Source: Rossellomorea sp. BNER (lineage in GTDB: Bacteria; Bacillota; Bacilli; Bacillales; Bacillaceae_B). From it: DNA of 64,000 nucleotides. The notes under the pieces were generated by a model. It was not told the DNA's origin. It was given only the letters and a program-made list of their open reading frames with translations, and searched no databases. The first letter of the stretch is position 1. The number at the start of each line of letters is the position of its first letter. The stretch covers positions 1 to 64,000 of the forward strand of contig JANAVG010000019.1 in NCBI GenBank assembly GCA_024213275.1. Direction: 5' to 3'. Both the position numbers and the translations under genes were made by a program. Shown one piece after another: positions 24,882 to 32,484 of the stretch.

Positions 24882-26162
24882 TTAAATCGTTATTTCCTTT
24901 GGAGGAATGTTTTCGATCCGAACTTCCTGTGCTTCTTTCTTTAATGTGAATAAATACGCAATAAAACCAAATCCAGCCGCTATGATTAACATGACAATGG
25001 ATGGCCCAAAGTCACCATTAGAAAGATCACGCATCCATCCCATAATATAGCTAGAGAATCCACCAAGAATGTTAGTAAAACCCATCAACCCAGCTGCACG
25101 TCCAGCTGTTTCAGGTGTTGAGTATTTAACAATGAATAAATTACTTAAGTGAAAAACTCCCCCTTGCGTACCCATGGCTAATCCCATACATACTCCAGCT
25201 ATAACTGGATGAGGGGCAAATATCGCTGAAGTTAAAAACAATGCCGTCATACTGAATAAAATGCAGGCAAGTAGGCTAGGACGTTTTGTTTTATCTGCCA
25301 ATAACCCGCACACTAACACAAATCCCAAAGCAAAGAGCCATGATAAGGAGGTGATACCAGTCATCGCTTCCCTCGAAAAGTTTTTAGCTTCAATTAAATA
25401 CGTAGGGAGCCAAATGCTTATTCCAAAGAACAAAAACGATGACATGAGCATTCCAAACCAAACAATCCAATAACGATAGTCCTGGGCAAAATTTTGCTTC
25501 GGTTTAGCTTTTTCATTGGAATCTTTATAGCGTATATAATCTAATTCTTTTTTATCAAGTCTAGGATGTTCTTCAGGAGTATCCCGAGTCAAAAATACAA
25601 ACATGGGTATAACAATAAGTAGGTTAAAAGCAGCTAAAACGAAAAATGCGCCTTGCCAATGGAAAGTAGAAATAATAATCGTAAGTATTACAGCCCCCAC
25701 TGCGGGACCTAAATAGTTTCCAGAAAGCCATGACGATTGAGCTCGTCCCAATTCACGCTGGTTAAACCAGTTCGAAATAAATTTACCGCATACGGGAATC
25801 ATCATTCCTTCACCAAAACCAAGAATGACACGACTCACTATAAACATCTCATAAGAGGTTGATAAACCACCCACCACCATTGTAATTGTCCAAATTACAA
25901 GACCCATGATGGCTGTTTTTCTTGCTCCTAACTTATCAATAATAATTCCCCAAAATATATTGGAAATCGCATAGGCTACTGTAAATATGAATGTAATAAA
26001 CCCAATTTTTGCATTCTTATCTGGTCCGTTCAAACCAAGATCATTTAAGAAGCCTGGATCTGCCTGAATAATCGAGATACCCAATTTATCAATCTGCCCA
26101 AAAAACCAAAAGAAAAAGATTGGCACTGCAATATAAAGCCATCTTTTGTTCCCGTTTAACAT
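24882..26162 (-). CDS. MFS transporter (ACS family), probable aromatic acid importer
   Basis: A 426-residue major facilitator with about 12 membrane segments. The early GxxxDKLGxRK-like loop (WGIIIDKLGARKTAI) and GFGEGMMIPVCGKFISNWF are typical of the anion:cation symporter family that imports organic anions such as hydroxyphenylacetate, phthalate or hexuronates. It has its own promoter with two operator-like palindromes, and lies between the IclR regulator and the catabolic operon. That context favours uptake of the aromatic substrate. Ribosome site AAGGGAG. Exact cargo unknown. Confidence 0.88.
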   Translation of the reverse strand: MLNGNKRWLYIAVPIFFFWFFGQIDKLGISIIQADPGFLNDLGLNGPDKNAKIGFITFIFTVAYAISNIFWGIIIDKLGARKTAIMGLVIWTITMVVGGLSTSYEMFIVSRVILGFGEGMMIPVCGKFISNWFNQRELGRAQSSWLSGNYLGPAVGAVILTIIISTFHWQGAFFVLAAFNLLIVIPMFVFLTRDTPEEHPRLDKKELDYIRYKDSNEKAKPKQNFAQDYRYWIVWFGMLMSSFLFFGISIWLPTYLIEAKNFSREAMTGITSLSWLFALGFVLVCGLLADKTKRPSLLACILFSMTALFLTSAIFAPHPVIAGVCMGLAMGTQGGVFHLSNLFIVKYSTPETAGRAAGLMGFTNILGGFSSYIMGWMRDLSNGDFGPSIVMLIIAAGFGFIAYLFTLKKEAQEVRIENIPPKEITI

Positions 26163-26276
26163 TTAAAAACTCCCTTCATACTTTCATTTTGTGTGAATAC
26201 GCTTACAATTAACTTTTTCAATTTGAATTTTAATACCTAATTTAAAATCATAAACTTCGTTCTCCTTTCTTTTTAT

Positions 26277-26300
26277 GTTTTGTATACAAAACATTGTTTA
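26277..26300 (-). promoter_or_regulatory. Composite operator-like site upstream of the MFS gene
   Basis: Perfect palindrome GTTTTGTATACAAAAC (26277-26292), then ATT and the half-site GTTTA. It is about 115 bp before the MFS start and has the same architecture as the sites at 24669 and 28193. Confidence 0.7.
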
Positions 26301-26376
26301 TATATAATTTAATTTTAAAATTTTTAAAATATTGTGTCAACTATATTTCTTGAATTCGTTTCATTAAATAAAAAAT

Positions 26377-26392
26377 GTTTTATATATAAAAC
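26377..26392 (-). promoter_or_regulatory. Second operator-like palindrome of the MFS promoter
   Basis: GTTTTATATATAAAAC, identical to the palindrome at 24669 and exactly 100 bp upstream of the composite site at 26277. It lies just after the iclR terminator in the direction of transcription. Confidence 0.65.
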
Positions 26393-26412
26393 GATTGAAA
26401 GGTTTTGAAAAC

Positions 26413-26444
26413 AAAAAAAAGCTTACGATAGCAAGCTTTTTTTT
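26413..26444 (-). terminator. Intrinsic terminator of the IclR-family gene
   Basis: Stem AAAAAAAAGCTT / AAGCTTTTTTTT with loop ACGATAGC, beginning at the iclR stop codon. It separates iclR from the MFS gene behind it. Confidence 0.8.
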
Positions 26445-27243
26445 ACATTTTATTTTTGGTAGAGTAACCCATAAACCCAGATAATTTTTCCGATGTTTCT
26501 ATGACTTTAGGAAGAGCCACATTCTCAATAAACTCATCATGGAATGTTATGTCTGTTGCAACCACATTAATTGCAGCCATCACTTTACCACCACGTTCAA
26601 AAATAGGTGCCGCTACTGATTGGATTCCGTGATGAAGCTCACCTTTAGTGATTGAATATCCTTTTTGACGAATGGAATCTAATTCTTGCTGAAGATCAAT
26701 CATATCGGTTTGAGTTCTATCTGTGTAGGGTTTCAATTGAGAACCATATAAAATTTGATTTAATTTTTCCTGAGGCTGATTTGCAAGTAGCAATTTTCCA
26801 TTAGCAGTAGCATGAGCAGGAAGTCTAAGACCAATGTTAACATTTATGGCAGACACACCTCTAACAGGTGCACTCCCGACATAGACCACCTCATGACCAT
26901 CTAATATTGACAAATGACAGGATGCTCCCGTTTCATCCCTTAATTTTTCTAAATAGGGTTGAGCAATCTCTGGTAGTTTTAGACTACTTAAGTAGGCAAA
27001 TCCTAACTCCAACACCTTAGGGGTTAAATTGTACCGCTTCGTATTTTCATCCTGATAGAGATATCCAAGAGACTGAAGAGTATATAATAATCGGTAAGGA
27101 ACTGTACGGCTAACATCAAGTTCTTTAGAGATTTCCACTAAAGATAATGTTTGGCGATCCTCATTAAACAGTTTTAAGATTTCCAAACCCCTTACCAAAG
27201 CATTCGCATTATAACGCTCTTTTTCTTCTTTTACCACTTTCAT
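26443..27243 (-). CDS. IclR-family transcriptional regulator
   Basis: A 266-residue regulator with an N-terminal winged helix (about 10-75, ALVRGLEILKLFNEDR, LSLVEISKELDVSRTVPYRLLYTLQSLGYL) and a C-terminal GAF-like effector domain (about 85-255, RDETGASCHLSILDGHEVVYVG, LPAHATANGKLLLA, GYSITKGELHHGIQSVAAPIF). IclR proteins commonly control aromatic catabolism in response to a pathway compound. It sits inside the cluster between the hydrolase and MFS genes and is the best candidate to bind the repeated GTTTT palindromes. Its own upstream region instead has a different inverted repeat (27271-27296). Confidence 0.93.
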   Translation of the reverse strand: MKVVKEEKERYNANALVRGLEILKLFNEDRQTLSLVEISKELDVSRTVPYRLLYTLQSLGYLYQDENTKRYNLTPKVLELGFAYLSSLKLPEIAQPYLEKLRDETGASCHLSILDGHEVVYVGSAPVRGVSAINVNIGLRLPAHATANGKLLLANQPQEKLNQILYGSQLKPYTDRTQTDMIDLQQELDSIRQKGYSITKGELHHGIQSVAAPIFERGGKVMAAINVVATDITFHDEFIENVALPKVIETSEKLSGFMGYSTKNKM

Positions 27244-27270
27244 TCACCACCCTTCTGCAACGCTCACTCT

Positions 27271-27296
27271 GTTGAATAATAGAACGATAATTCAAC
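27271..27296 (-). promoter_or_regulatory. Inverted repeat upstream of iclR (possible autoregulatory site)
   Basis: Arms GTTGAAT and ATTCAAC separated by 12 nt, about 30 nt before the iclR start. It differs from the GTTTT palindromes of the other cluster promoters. Confidence 0.4.
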
Positions 27297-27355
27297 TATT
27301 TCTCTGCTTTAATCTTATCAGAGTTCTAATGAAAAATGGATTATTCATAAAAAAA

Positions 27356-28168
27356 TTATTGTTTAATAAGATCTTCGTTCAAGTTACTAATAAAATTGTA
27401 TACGACAGAATTAAAACTTGCTGGATCTTCTTGGTAGCACAAATGACCACTCCTTGGAATGATCACAAATGTTGAATTAGGAATTAGCTCGTGAAAAATT
27501 TGTGATTCGCTAACAGGTGTAACCTTATCCAATTCACCACAAATAATGAGGGTCGGGACTGAAATGGAAGATAAAGTATCCATTTGATTCAAATGAAAAA
27601 GAGAATAAGCTACCGATCGATATCCCATTGGTCTTACTTGTGACATAATTCTTTCGGCTTCCTTCTCTACTTCTTTTTTTGGCTCAGGAGCAAGAAGCTC
27701 TTTTACTCTTTTCTTTGCTATTTCTGTTGGTTTTAAAGTGTCGATATTCTTTAATCGAATTTCTAATTTCTTTTCATTCTCTTCTTTGCTTAAACCAGCA
27801 GACCCTCTAGTCGCATCAGAGATAATCAATGCATCAACCATTTGAGGGTTTCTGTGACAAAAATCAAGTGCAATGGCCGAGCCCATAGAATGGCCTAATA
27901 TTGTCACAGATTCATAATTCAAGTTCTCAATAAAACCTTTCAGTACATCGGCAAATTGACTAAAATTCCTCAATTCCTCATCAGGATCAGAGCTTTTCCC
28001 ATACCCTGGAGCATCCCACGCAATAATGGTAAAGTGTTCACTCAATCCATCTAATTGGTTCTTCCAGGATTGAGAATTATTTCCCATTCCATGTAAAATT
28101 ACCAATGGTTTTCCTTTTCCTTTAATCTCATAATGAATCATTAAACCATTCACTTGTATAAATGGCAT
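27356..28168 (-). CDS. Alpha/beta hydrolase, probable meta-cleavage C-C hydrolase (MhpC/BphD-like)
   Basis: A 270-residue alpha/beta hydrolase with LHGMGNNSQSWKNQL (oxyanion), WDAPGYGKSSDP, nucleophile GHSMGSAIAL, acid in ICGELDKVTPV and His in SGHLCYQEDP. This pattern and length suit hydrolases that split vinylogous diketones produced by extradiol cleavage, consistent with the extradiol dioxygenase in the cluster; haloperoxidase or esterase members look similar. Its promoter carries a composite GTTTT operator 25 nt upstream, tying it to the regulon. Confidence 0.85.
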   Translation of the reverse strand: MPFIQVNGLMIHYEIKGKGKPLVILHGMGNNSQSWKNQLDGLSEHFTIIAWDAPGYGKSSDPDEELRNFSQFADVLKGFIENLNYESVTILGHSMGSAIALDFCHRNPQMVDALIISDATRGSAGLSKEENEKKLEIRLKNIDTLKPTEIAKKRVKELLAPEPKKEVEKEAERIMSQVRPMGYRSVAYSLFHLNQMDTLSSISVPTLIICGELDKVTPVSESQIFHELIPNSTFVIIPRSGHLCYQEDPASFNSVVYNFISNLNEDLIKQ

Positions 28169-28192
28169 GTTTCCCCTCCTAAAATCATAATT

Positions 28193-28216
28193 GTTTTATA
28201 AGCAAAACATTGTTTT
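28193..28216 (-). promoter_or_regulatory. Composite operator-like site upstream of the C-C hydrolase gene
   Basis: GTTTTATAAGCAAAAC then ATT and GTTTT: same three-half-site layout as at 24669 and 26277, here 25 nt before the hydrolase start. The central bases are less symmetric. Confidence 0.65.
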
Positions 28217-28313
28217 CTTAATTTCTATAATAAAACATCTTTTTAGGAAGTCAATCAGAATATTCATGCTATTTAACAAAACTTATAAATTTTTATACAA
28301 CCAAACGAATCGT

Positions 28314-28559
28314 TCAATACTTATCCCTCACATATCCCACCAAAAAAAACACAGCGGATAGAATTATGACGATCCCATAACATGCTGAAAGATATCCAAC
28401 ACGAAAAAGGTCCCTATCACTCAAATAACCATAAGTATGGCTAATCTAATGGACAGGAGATTAAGTGACAAGAAAGAAAACCGGAACACCTGAAAGAAAG
28501 ACGGGCATTGCGATTGAGAATGGGGAAACATCAGGTATCGTTTCTAGAAGACCGTTAGA
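28314..28559 (-). pseudogene. Remnant of an anion permease-like transporter (C-terminal part)
   Basis: One minus-strand frame reads as hydrophobic transporter-like protein across several stop codons: ETIPDVSPFSIAMPVFLSG, then two stops, then ISHTYGYLSDRDLFRVGYL and LSAVFFLVGYVRDKY before a final stop. The YGYLSxxDLxRVGY motif is like the last helices of SLC13/DASS-type anion permeases. Frame retention with scattered stops indicates decay. It may be an old transporter of the adjacent aromatic cluster. Confidence 0.5.
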
Positions 28560-28574
28560 CTTGTATCTAATTTT

Positions 28575-28755
28575 TCATTCAGTGGGTTCTACTTGGTCTA
28601 ATCCACCATCTAATATACGTTGAACTCCATGAATCGTTTCGTCTAAGCTTACATATTTTCCTTTTACTTTTGTAAATGACTCTGCTATATAAAATGGTTG
28701 TATTAAAAAAGCTTCAAGCCTTTTCCCTCTATTGTATAACTCAAAATCCGCTCAG
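28575..28755 (-). pseudogene. Remnant resembling the C-terminus of an F-type ATP synthase beta subunit
   Basis: An open stretch of about 60 codons, without a start and with a stop upstream in frame, contains RGKRLEAFLIQPFYIAES, then KGKYVSLDETIHGVQRILDG. This is the pattern of the AtpD C-terminal helical domain (LxxFLxQPFxVAExFTGxxGKYVxxxETIxGFxxIL). Nothing else of an atp operon is present. It stands in the same frame as the transporter remnant beyond its TGA. Confidence 0.5.
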
Positions 28756-28921
28756 AAAAACAATCTAATCCAATAAAATAACTTTCGTGCATTTCGTTGA
28801 ACATTCATATTATAGAATTTTTTTTACTTCAAAAATGAAATTATCTTGATTTAGTGAAAAGAGTGGTGAAAAATAAATCATTTGGTAAACTTGAAGTAAA
28901 TTAATATTAGGGGTAATGTTC

Positions 28922-29680
28922 ATGAGTTTAACTGAAAATAACCAATATATTAGGAATGTTTATGTAAATAGATCGAAGTTTCCTTCCTTTGATCAATACC
29001 CATTTAACCTTCCAATAATAAAGAGTTGTACAGAACTCCCAATGCATCCAAATGTAACGTATCTAGTAGGAGAAAATGGAATGGGAAAATCAACGCTTCT
29101 TGAGGCCATAGCGATTGCTGCTGGCTTTAATGCAGAAGGAGGAAGCTTTAATTTCCAATTCTCTACTTTCGATTCTCACTCTGCATTGGATCAGTATATC
29201 CGTTTAATTAAAGGGATTAATAAACCAAAAGATGGATTTTTCTTAAGAGCAGAAACATTTTACAATGTTGCGAGTAATATTGAAAGCCTTGATTCAGAGC
29301 CTATGGCTGGACCAAAAGTAAAAGATTCATTTGGAGGGGCATCTCTACATGAACAATCGCATGGAGAATCATTTTTCTCTACTTTTTCTCATAGATTTCG
29401 TGGAAATGGTCTATATATTTTAGATGAGCCAGAAGCTGCACTCTCTCCCCTAAGACAAATGTCTCTGTTATCGATCATGCATGAGCTTGTTGCCAAGGAT
29501 TCTCAATTTATTATTGCAACACATTCTCCAATTATGATGGCATATCCTAAAGCAACTATTTATGAATTATCAGAATTTGGCGCGAACGATGTTTCTCTAG
29601 AAGAAACGAATCATTACAGTTTAATGAAGCAATTTTTCACAGATCGAGACCGATTGATACATCATTTGCTAAACGATTAA
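28922..29680 (+). CDS. Stand-alone AAA/ABC-type ATPase (AAA_21/OLD-like)
   Basis: A 252-residue soluble ATPase with Walker A GENGMGKST near residue 44, a QSHGESFFSTF signature-like segment, Walker B LYILDEPEAALSP and the H-loop IIATHSP. It resembles the small SMC/RecF-like predicted ATPases (PF13304) found alone in many Firmicutes. There is no partner gene, membrane protein or nuclease beside it. The start is taken at 28922, 8 nt after AGGGG; an in-frame ATG two codons earlier is too close. Function unknown; RNase-L-inhibitor-like or DNA-repair roles are only guesses. Confidence 0.85.
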   Translation: MSLTENNQYIRNVYVNRSKFPSFDQYPFNLPIIKSCTELPMHPNVTYLVGENGMGKSTLLEAIAIAAGFNAEGGSFNFQFSTFDSHSALDQYIRLIKGINKPKDGFFLRAETFYNVASNIESLDSEPMAGPKVKDSFGGASLHEQSHGESFFSTFSHRFRGNGLYILDEPEAALSPLRQMSLLSIMHELVAKDSQFIIATHSPIMMAYPKATIYELSEFGANDVSLEETNHYSLMKQFFTDRDRLIHHLLND

Positions 29681-29787
29681 TTCGACTAAAAGCACAATTC
29701 TTATCCGAATAAAGGCATACATTGACATCTTAGCTTTTCACAGGAGCTAGTACAGATTGATACAAACTTCATGGTCATAAATAAACC

Positions 29788-29828
29788 CCTGACTCAAAAC
29801 TTCGCAAGAAAAATGATGTTGAGTCAGG
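29788..29828. terminator. Hairpin between convergent genes
   Basis: Stem CCTGACTCAA / TTGAGTCAGG with a 21-nt loop, lying between the convergent ATPase and NlpC/P60-like genes. T runs on either side are short, so terminator activity is probable rather than certain. Confidence 0.5.
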
Positions 29829-29846
29829 ACTATGTAATCTTAGTTA

Positions 29847-30359
29847 TTATCCAATTGTTTTATGACTAGCTTCAAACGGAATCACGTCCATTTTTCTAAA
29901 AGCACGAGAATGTAATAGATCTACTGGTGTAACATCGCCTGTTACTCTGTTTTTAATAACATCAATACCAATATGTTGATAAGCTTTATCGATAATCTCA
30001 GAACAAATATAGCGATTAGGCTGATGAATCACTAGATTTGTTTTAAAATATCTTTTTAATAAAATAGATAGAATCCTCCACCAATCATATCCTTCGGATG
30101 TTTGGCACTTTTCTTTAAGGAAATTTTTCATAGCCGTTTGTTGATCTAAATTTAACCTCCCATTATAACGGTATACCTCATAATCTTGATAGGGATTTGG
30201 GATGATCTCCATCTTTTTATCTGTGTCCACTTCACAAATTGAAGTAGAGTCATAGACCATAGCAACATGAGAATACTTTGAACTTAAAAACCACTTTATG
30301 AGCGGTGACTTAAGGAAGTCACCCTTAATAAACAATAAATCACCTGTTTGTAATTCCAA
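29847..30359 (-). CDS. YiiX/YebB-like permuted NlpC/P60 cysteine hydrolase
   Basis: A 170-residue protein with the permuted papain-like arrangement: an N-terminal LQTGDLLFIKG and catalytic His in SKYSHVAMVY, then a C-terminal catalytic Cys in NRYICSEIIDKAYQ. Relatives are putative peptidases or amidases acting on cell-wall peptides or lipids. There is no signal peptide, so it appears cytoplasmic. The start is TTG; AGGGAG lies about 11 nt upstream. No operon partner. Confidence 0.8.
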   Translation of the reverse strand: MELQTGDLLFIKGDFLKSPLIKWFLSSKYSHVAMVYDSTSICEVDTDKKMEIIPNPYQDYEVYRYNGRLNLDQQTAMKNFLKEKCQTSEGYDWWRILSILLKRYFKTNLVIHQPNRYICSEIIDKAYQHIGIDVIKNRVTGDVTPVDLLHSRAFRKMDVIPFEASHKTIG

Positions 30360-30465
30360 AACCCTGACACTCCCTTTTGAACTAGAACTAGGTTTTAAGA
30401 CCTACTTTATTATTCTATATAACTTGAGAAAATCCTTTTAAAAAAGCTTTTATTTTTTACCATAA

Positions 30466-30497
30466 AAAAACTGATTCACAAGGTGGAATCAGTTTTT
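30466..30497 (-). terminator. Intrinsic terminator behind the VOC gene
   Basis: Stem AAAAACTGATTC / GAATCAGTTTTT with 8-nt loop, immediately downstream of the minus-strand VOC gene. Confidence 0.8.
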
Positions 30498-30505
30498 AAG
30501 ATGTT

Positions 30506-30892
30506 TTAATTCTTTTTGGGTTCATAGTATTCAATCCACTCACCGTCAGGTCCAAAAAAGAATAGATACTTTGCTCCATTAGGAAGGGTTGTTACCTCTT
30601 CCGATACTAACTTTACACCTTCTTTTAGTACCCTTTCCTTTTCAAACTCGATTTCATCTACCGTTAAGGCAATATGATGTACTTTCCCTTCCTGCGGGAG
30701 ATCTGGATTATACCCTTCGATTAATTCTATGATAACATTTCCGTTTAATCCTAAAAAAGCGAGTTTCATATTCCCATCGGTATGTAATAGTTCATCTATC
30801 AATTCCAAACCTACAACCTGTTGATAAAACCTTTTTGATACCTCAATATCTCTTACTTGGACTCCTACATGTTCGAATTTTTTTACAGCCAT
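30506..30892 (-). CDS. Single-domain VOC protein (glyoxalase/methylmalonyl-CoA epimerase-like)
   Basis: A 128-residue VOC protein. Likely metal ligands are His in KFEHVGVQVRD, His in KVHHIALTVDE and Glu in GEWIEYYEPK, with a further Glu in NVIIELIEGY. It resembles lactoylglutathione lyase or methylmalonyl-CoA epimerase family members in Bacillus. The ATG at 30892 follows GAGGGG; a start six codons upstream is in the ribosome site. Monocistronic. Substrate unknown. Confidence 0.85.
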   Translation of the reverse strand: MAVKKFEHVGVQVRDIEVSKRFYQQVVGLELIDELLHTDGNMKLAFLGLNGNVIIELIEGYNPDLPQEGKVHHIALTVDEIEFEKERVLKEGVKLVSEEVTTLPNGAKYLFFFGPDGEWIEYYEPKKN

Positions 30893-31029
30893 TGCTTCCC
30901 CTCTTTTCATTCAATTATCTCATGACTAAAATAACTATAACATACAATTTTTTACTCCAATAAGTCGTTTTTTTATGGTGGTGCCTTATTGTTCCATCTT
31001 CACCATTACTATTTAATCGATTACAGGTC

Positions 31030-32280
31030 TTATTTTATTAGATAAAACTCTTTCTGTCTCGTTGCCAAATAATATAAATGCCCATCAGTGAAAACCACTG
31101 GTTCTTCTAGATAAAAGGTGACCTCCTGATTCCACTCTGGGACAAATTGTCTAATATTAAATTCCATTGCATAGCAAGTGTTATCCTCGATGAGAAGTTC
31201 TCCTCTCCCTTGGATTTCATTCTGTTGATCAAATAATCCAATTAGCGGACCCGCTCCATGGCAATGATAGCCTAAAGGATGTGAGTAAATCATTGCTTGT
31301 ATTCCCGATTCTTTGGCTTTCTTGATTGAGTTTGAAAAGATGTCATTACCTGAGCAGCCAGCTCTAAATTGTTCTTCCATAATCTCTTCTAGATGAAGAG
31401 CAGTTTTCAACCCTTCATTTAACCCTCTTGGTGGCTTCTTCTCACCTGTTTTCAAAACATATGCAAGCTGTTGAGTATCTGTCGCTAAACCTAGGTAAAG
31501 AATACCAAAATCCAAATGAATAATATCTCCAGGAAGAATGGTGACACCTTCTAACCTGTCCCTTAATTCGCCTACTCTTTGGATATCTACAGTTGGATAA
31601 AAAGAAGTTTCTAATCCTAAGTCTAATACTCTTTGTCTTATCCAATCCACTACTTCTTGAGTATTCGTAACCCCCGGATGAATAACTGAATTGGAAAGAG
31701 CTTCCTTTGCAATTACTCTTGCTAATTCGGCTATATGGGGATACGCCATTAGTTCACTTTTTGTACGTATTTGGAGCCAGTCTATTGATAATCCTTCTGC
31801 CGAGATAACCTTATCTCTATATGGCTCACCAAGAACATTAATAATTTGAGTATATAATGAAGAAGTTAAACCATCTGTAACGGCATGGAGGTTCCCATAA
31901 TTCATCGCAATATTATTAGGTTTTTTTTGTTCAACTAATCTTTTTAACGCCTCCAGCTGTGTTTCTTCCCGGAAATTCCATCCTAATTCATAATAATCGG
32001 TATAAACCGGATTAGCATTGAGTATGTATTTTTCGAACTGACCATCAATCATAGTAAAAAGCATTATAGTTAATCTTCTTGAACTATCTATAGCAGATGG
32101 AAAAAATGTTTCTAATACAGGATCTTCATTATATTCCCTTCCTACTAATATCCAAGATTCGACATTATGCTTCTTCATTAAATTCGGTAATAAATCATTT
32201 AATCTTTCAAGTAGCCATCGATCTCTTATCTGGTCTCTTTCTTTTAACGAGAGTATTTTCATTTTTGGACTAACAAACAT
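31030..32280 (-). CDS. M24 family metallopeptidase (Xaa-Pro aminopeptidase-like)
   Basis: A 416-residue creatinase/prolidase-fold protein. The C-terminal pita-bread domain (about 170-410) shows metal ligands: Asp in IIHLDFGILYLGLATDTQQ, His in SHPLGYHCHGAG, Glu in CYAMEFNIRQ and a further Glu in EPVVFT. The N-terminal domain has VESWILVGREYNEDPVLETFFP. It likely removes N-terminal residues before proline or splits X-Pro peptides in the cytoplasm. Start after AAAGGGGGAAGG. It is divergent from the ArsR-type gene. Overall length suits the family. Confidence 0.85.
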   Translation of the reverse strand: MFVSPKMKILSLKERDQIRDRWLLERLNDLLPNLMKKHNVESWILVGREYNEDPVLETFFPSAIDSSRRLTIMLFTMIDGQFEKYILNANPVYTDYYELGWNFREETQLEALKRLVEQKKPNNIAMNYGNLHAVTDGLTSSLYTQIINVLGEPYRDKVISAEGLSIDWLQIRTKSELMAYPHIAELARVIAKEALSNSVIHPGVTNTQEVVDWIRQRVLDLGLETSFYPTVDIQRVGELRDRLEGVTILPGDIIHLDFGILYLGLATDTQQLAYVLKTGEKKPPRGLNEGLKTALHLEEIMEEQFRAGCSGNDIFSNSIKKAKESGIQAMIYSHPLGYHCHGAGPLIGLFDQQNEIQGRGELLIEDNTCYAMEFNIRQFVPEWNQEVTFYLEEPVVFTDGHLYYLATRQKEFYLIK

Positions 32281-32420
32281 ATTCCTTCCCCCTTTCTTTG
32301 ATTACTTCGACAAAGTTCGGTATATTCCTTCAAATCCGCTCCACCCCATTCTCTTAATGTACTTTCGATGTGATATTTTTTAAACAAAAAATGAAGTTCT
32401 TGAAAACTTGAATATTACAT

Positions 32421-32460
32421 GTTACTATTTAGTCACATAAAAACGTTACTTTTTAGTAAC
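32421..32460 (+). promoter_or_regulatory. Two tandem ArsR-type operator palindromes
   Basis: GTTACTATTTAGTCAC (32421-32436) and GTTACTTTTTAGTAAC (32445-32460), the second a nearly perfect 16-bp palindrome; starts are 24 bp apart. They sit just upstream of the ArsR-fusion ribosome site and probably mediate autorepression. Confidence 0.65.
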
Positions 32461-32484
32461 ATATATGAACGAAGGAGTGATGCT

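Noticed and set aside
28465..28623. A GTG-started plus-strand ORF of about 52 codons behind an AGGAG-like site
   Set aside because: It overlaps two minus-strand frames with clear protein similarity (permease and AtpD-like remnants), and its own sequence looks like an antisense shadow.
28922..29680. Lone ATPase as part of an anti-phage system
   Set aside because: No effector nuclease, reverse transcriptase, TIR or toxin gene is next to it on the same strand, so there is no support beyond the ATPase fold.
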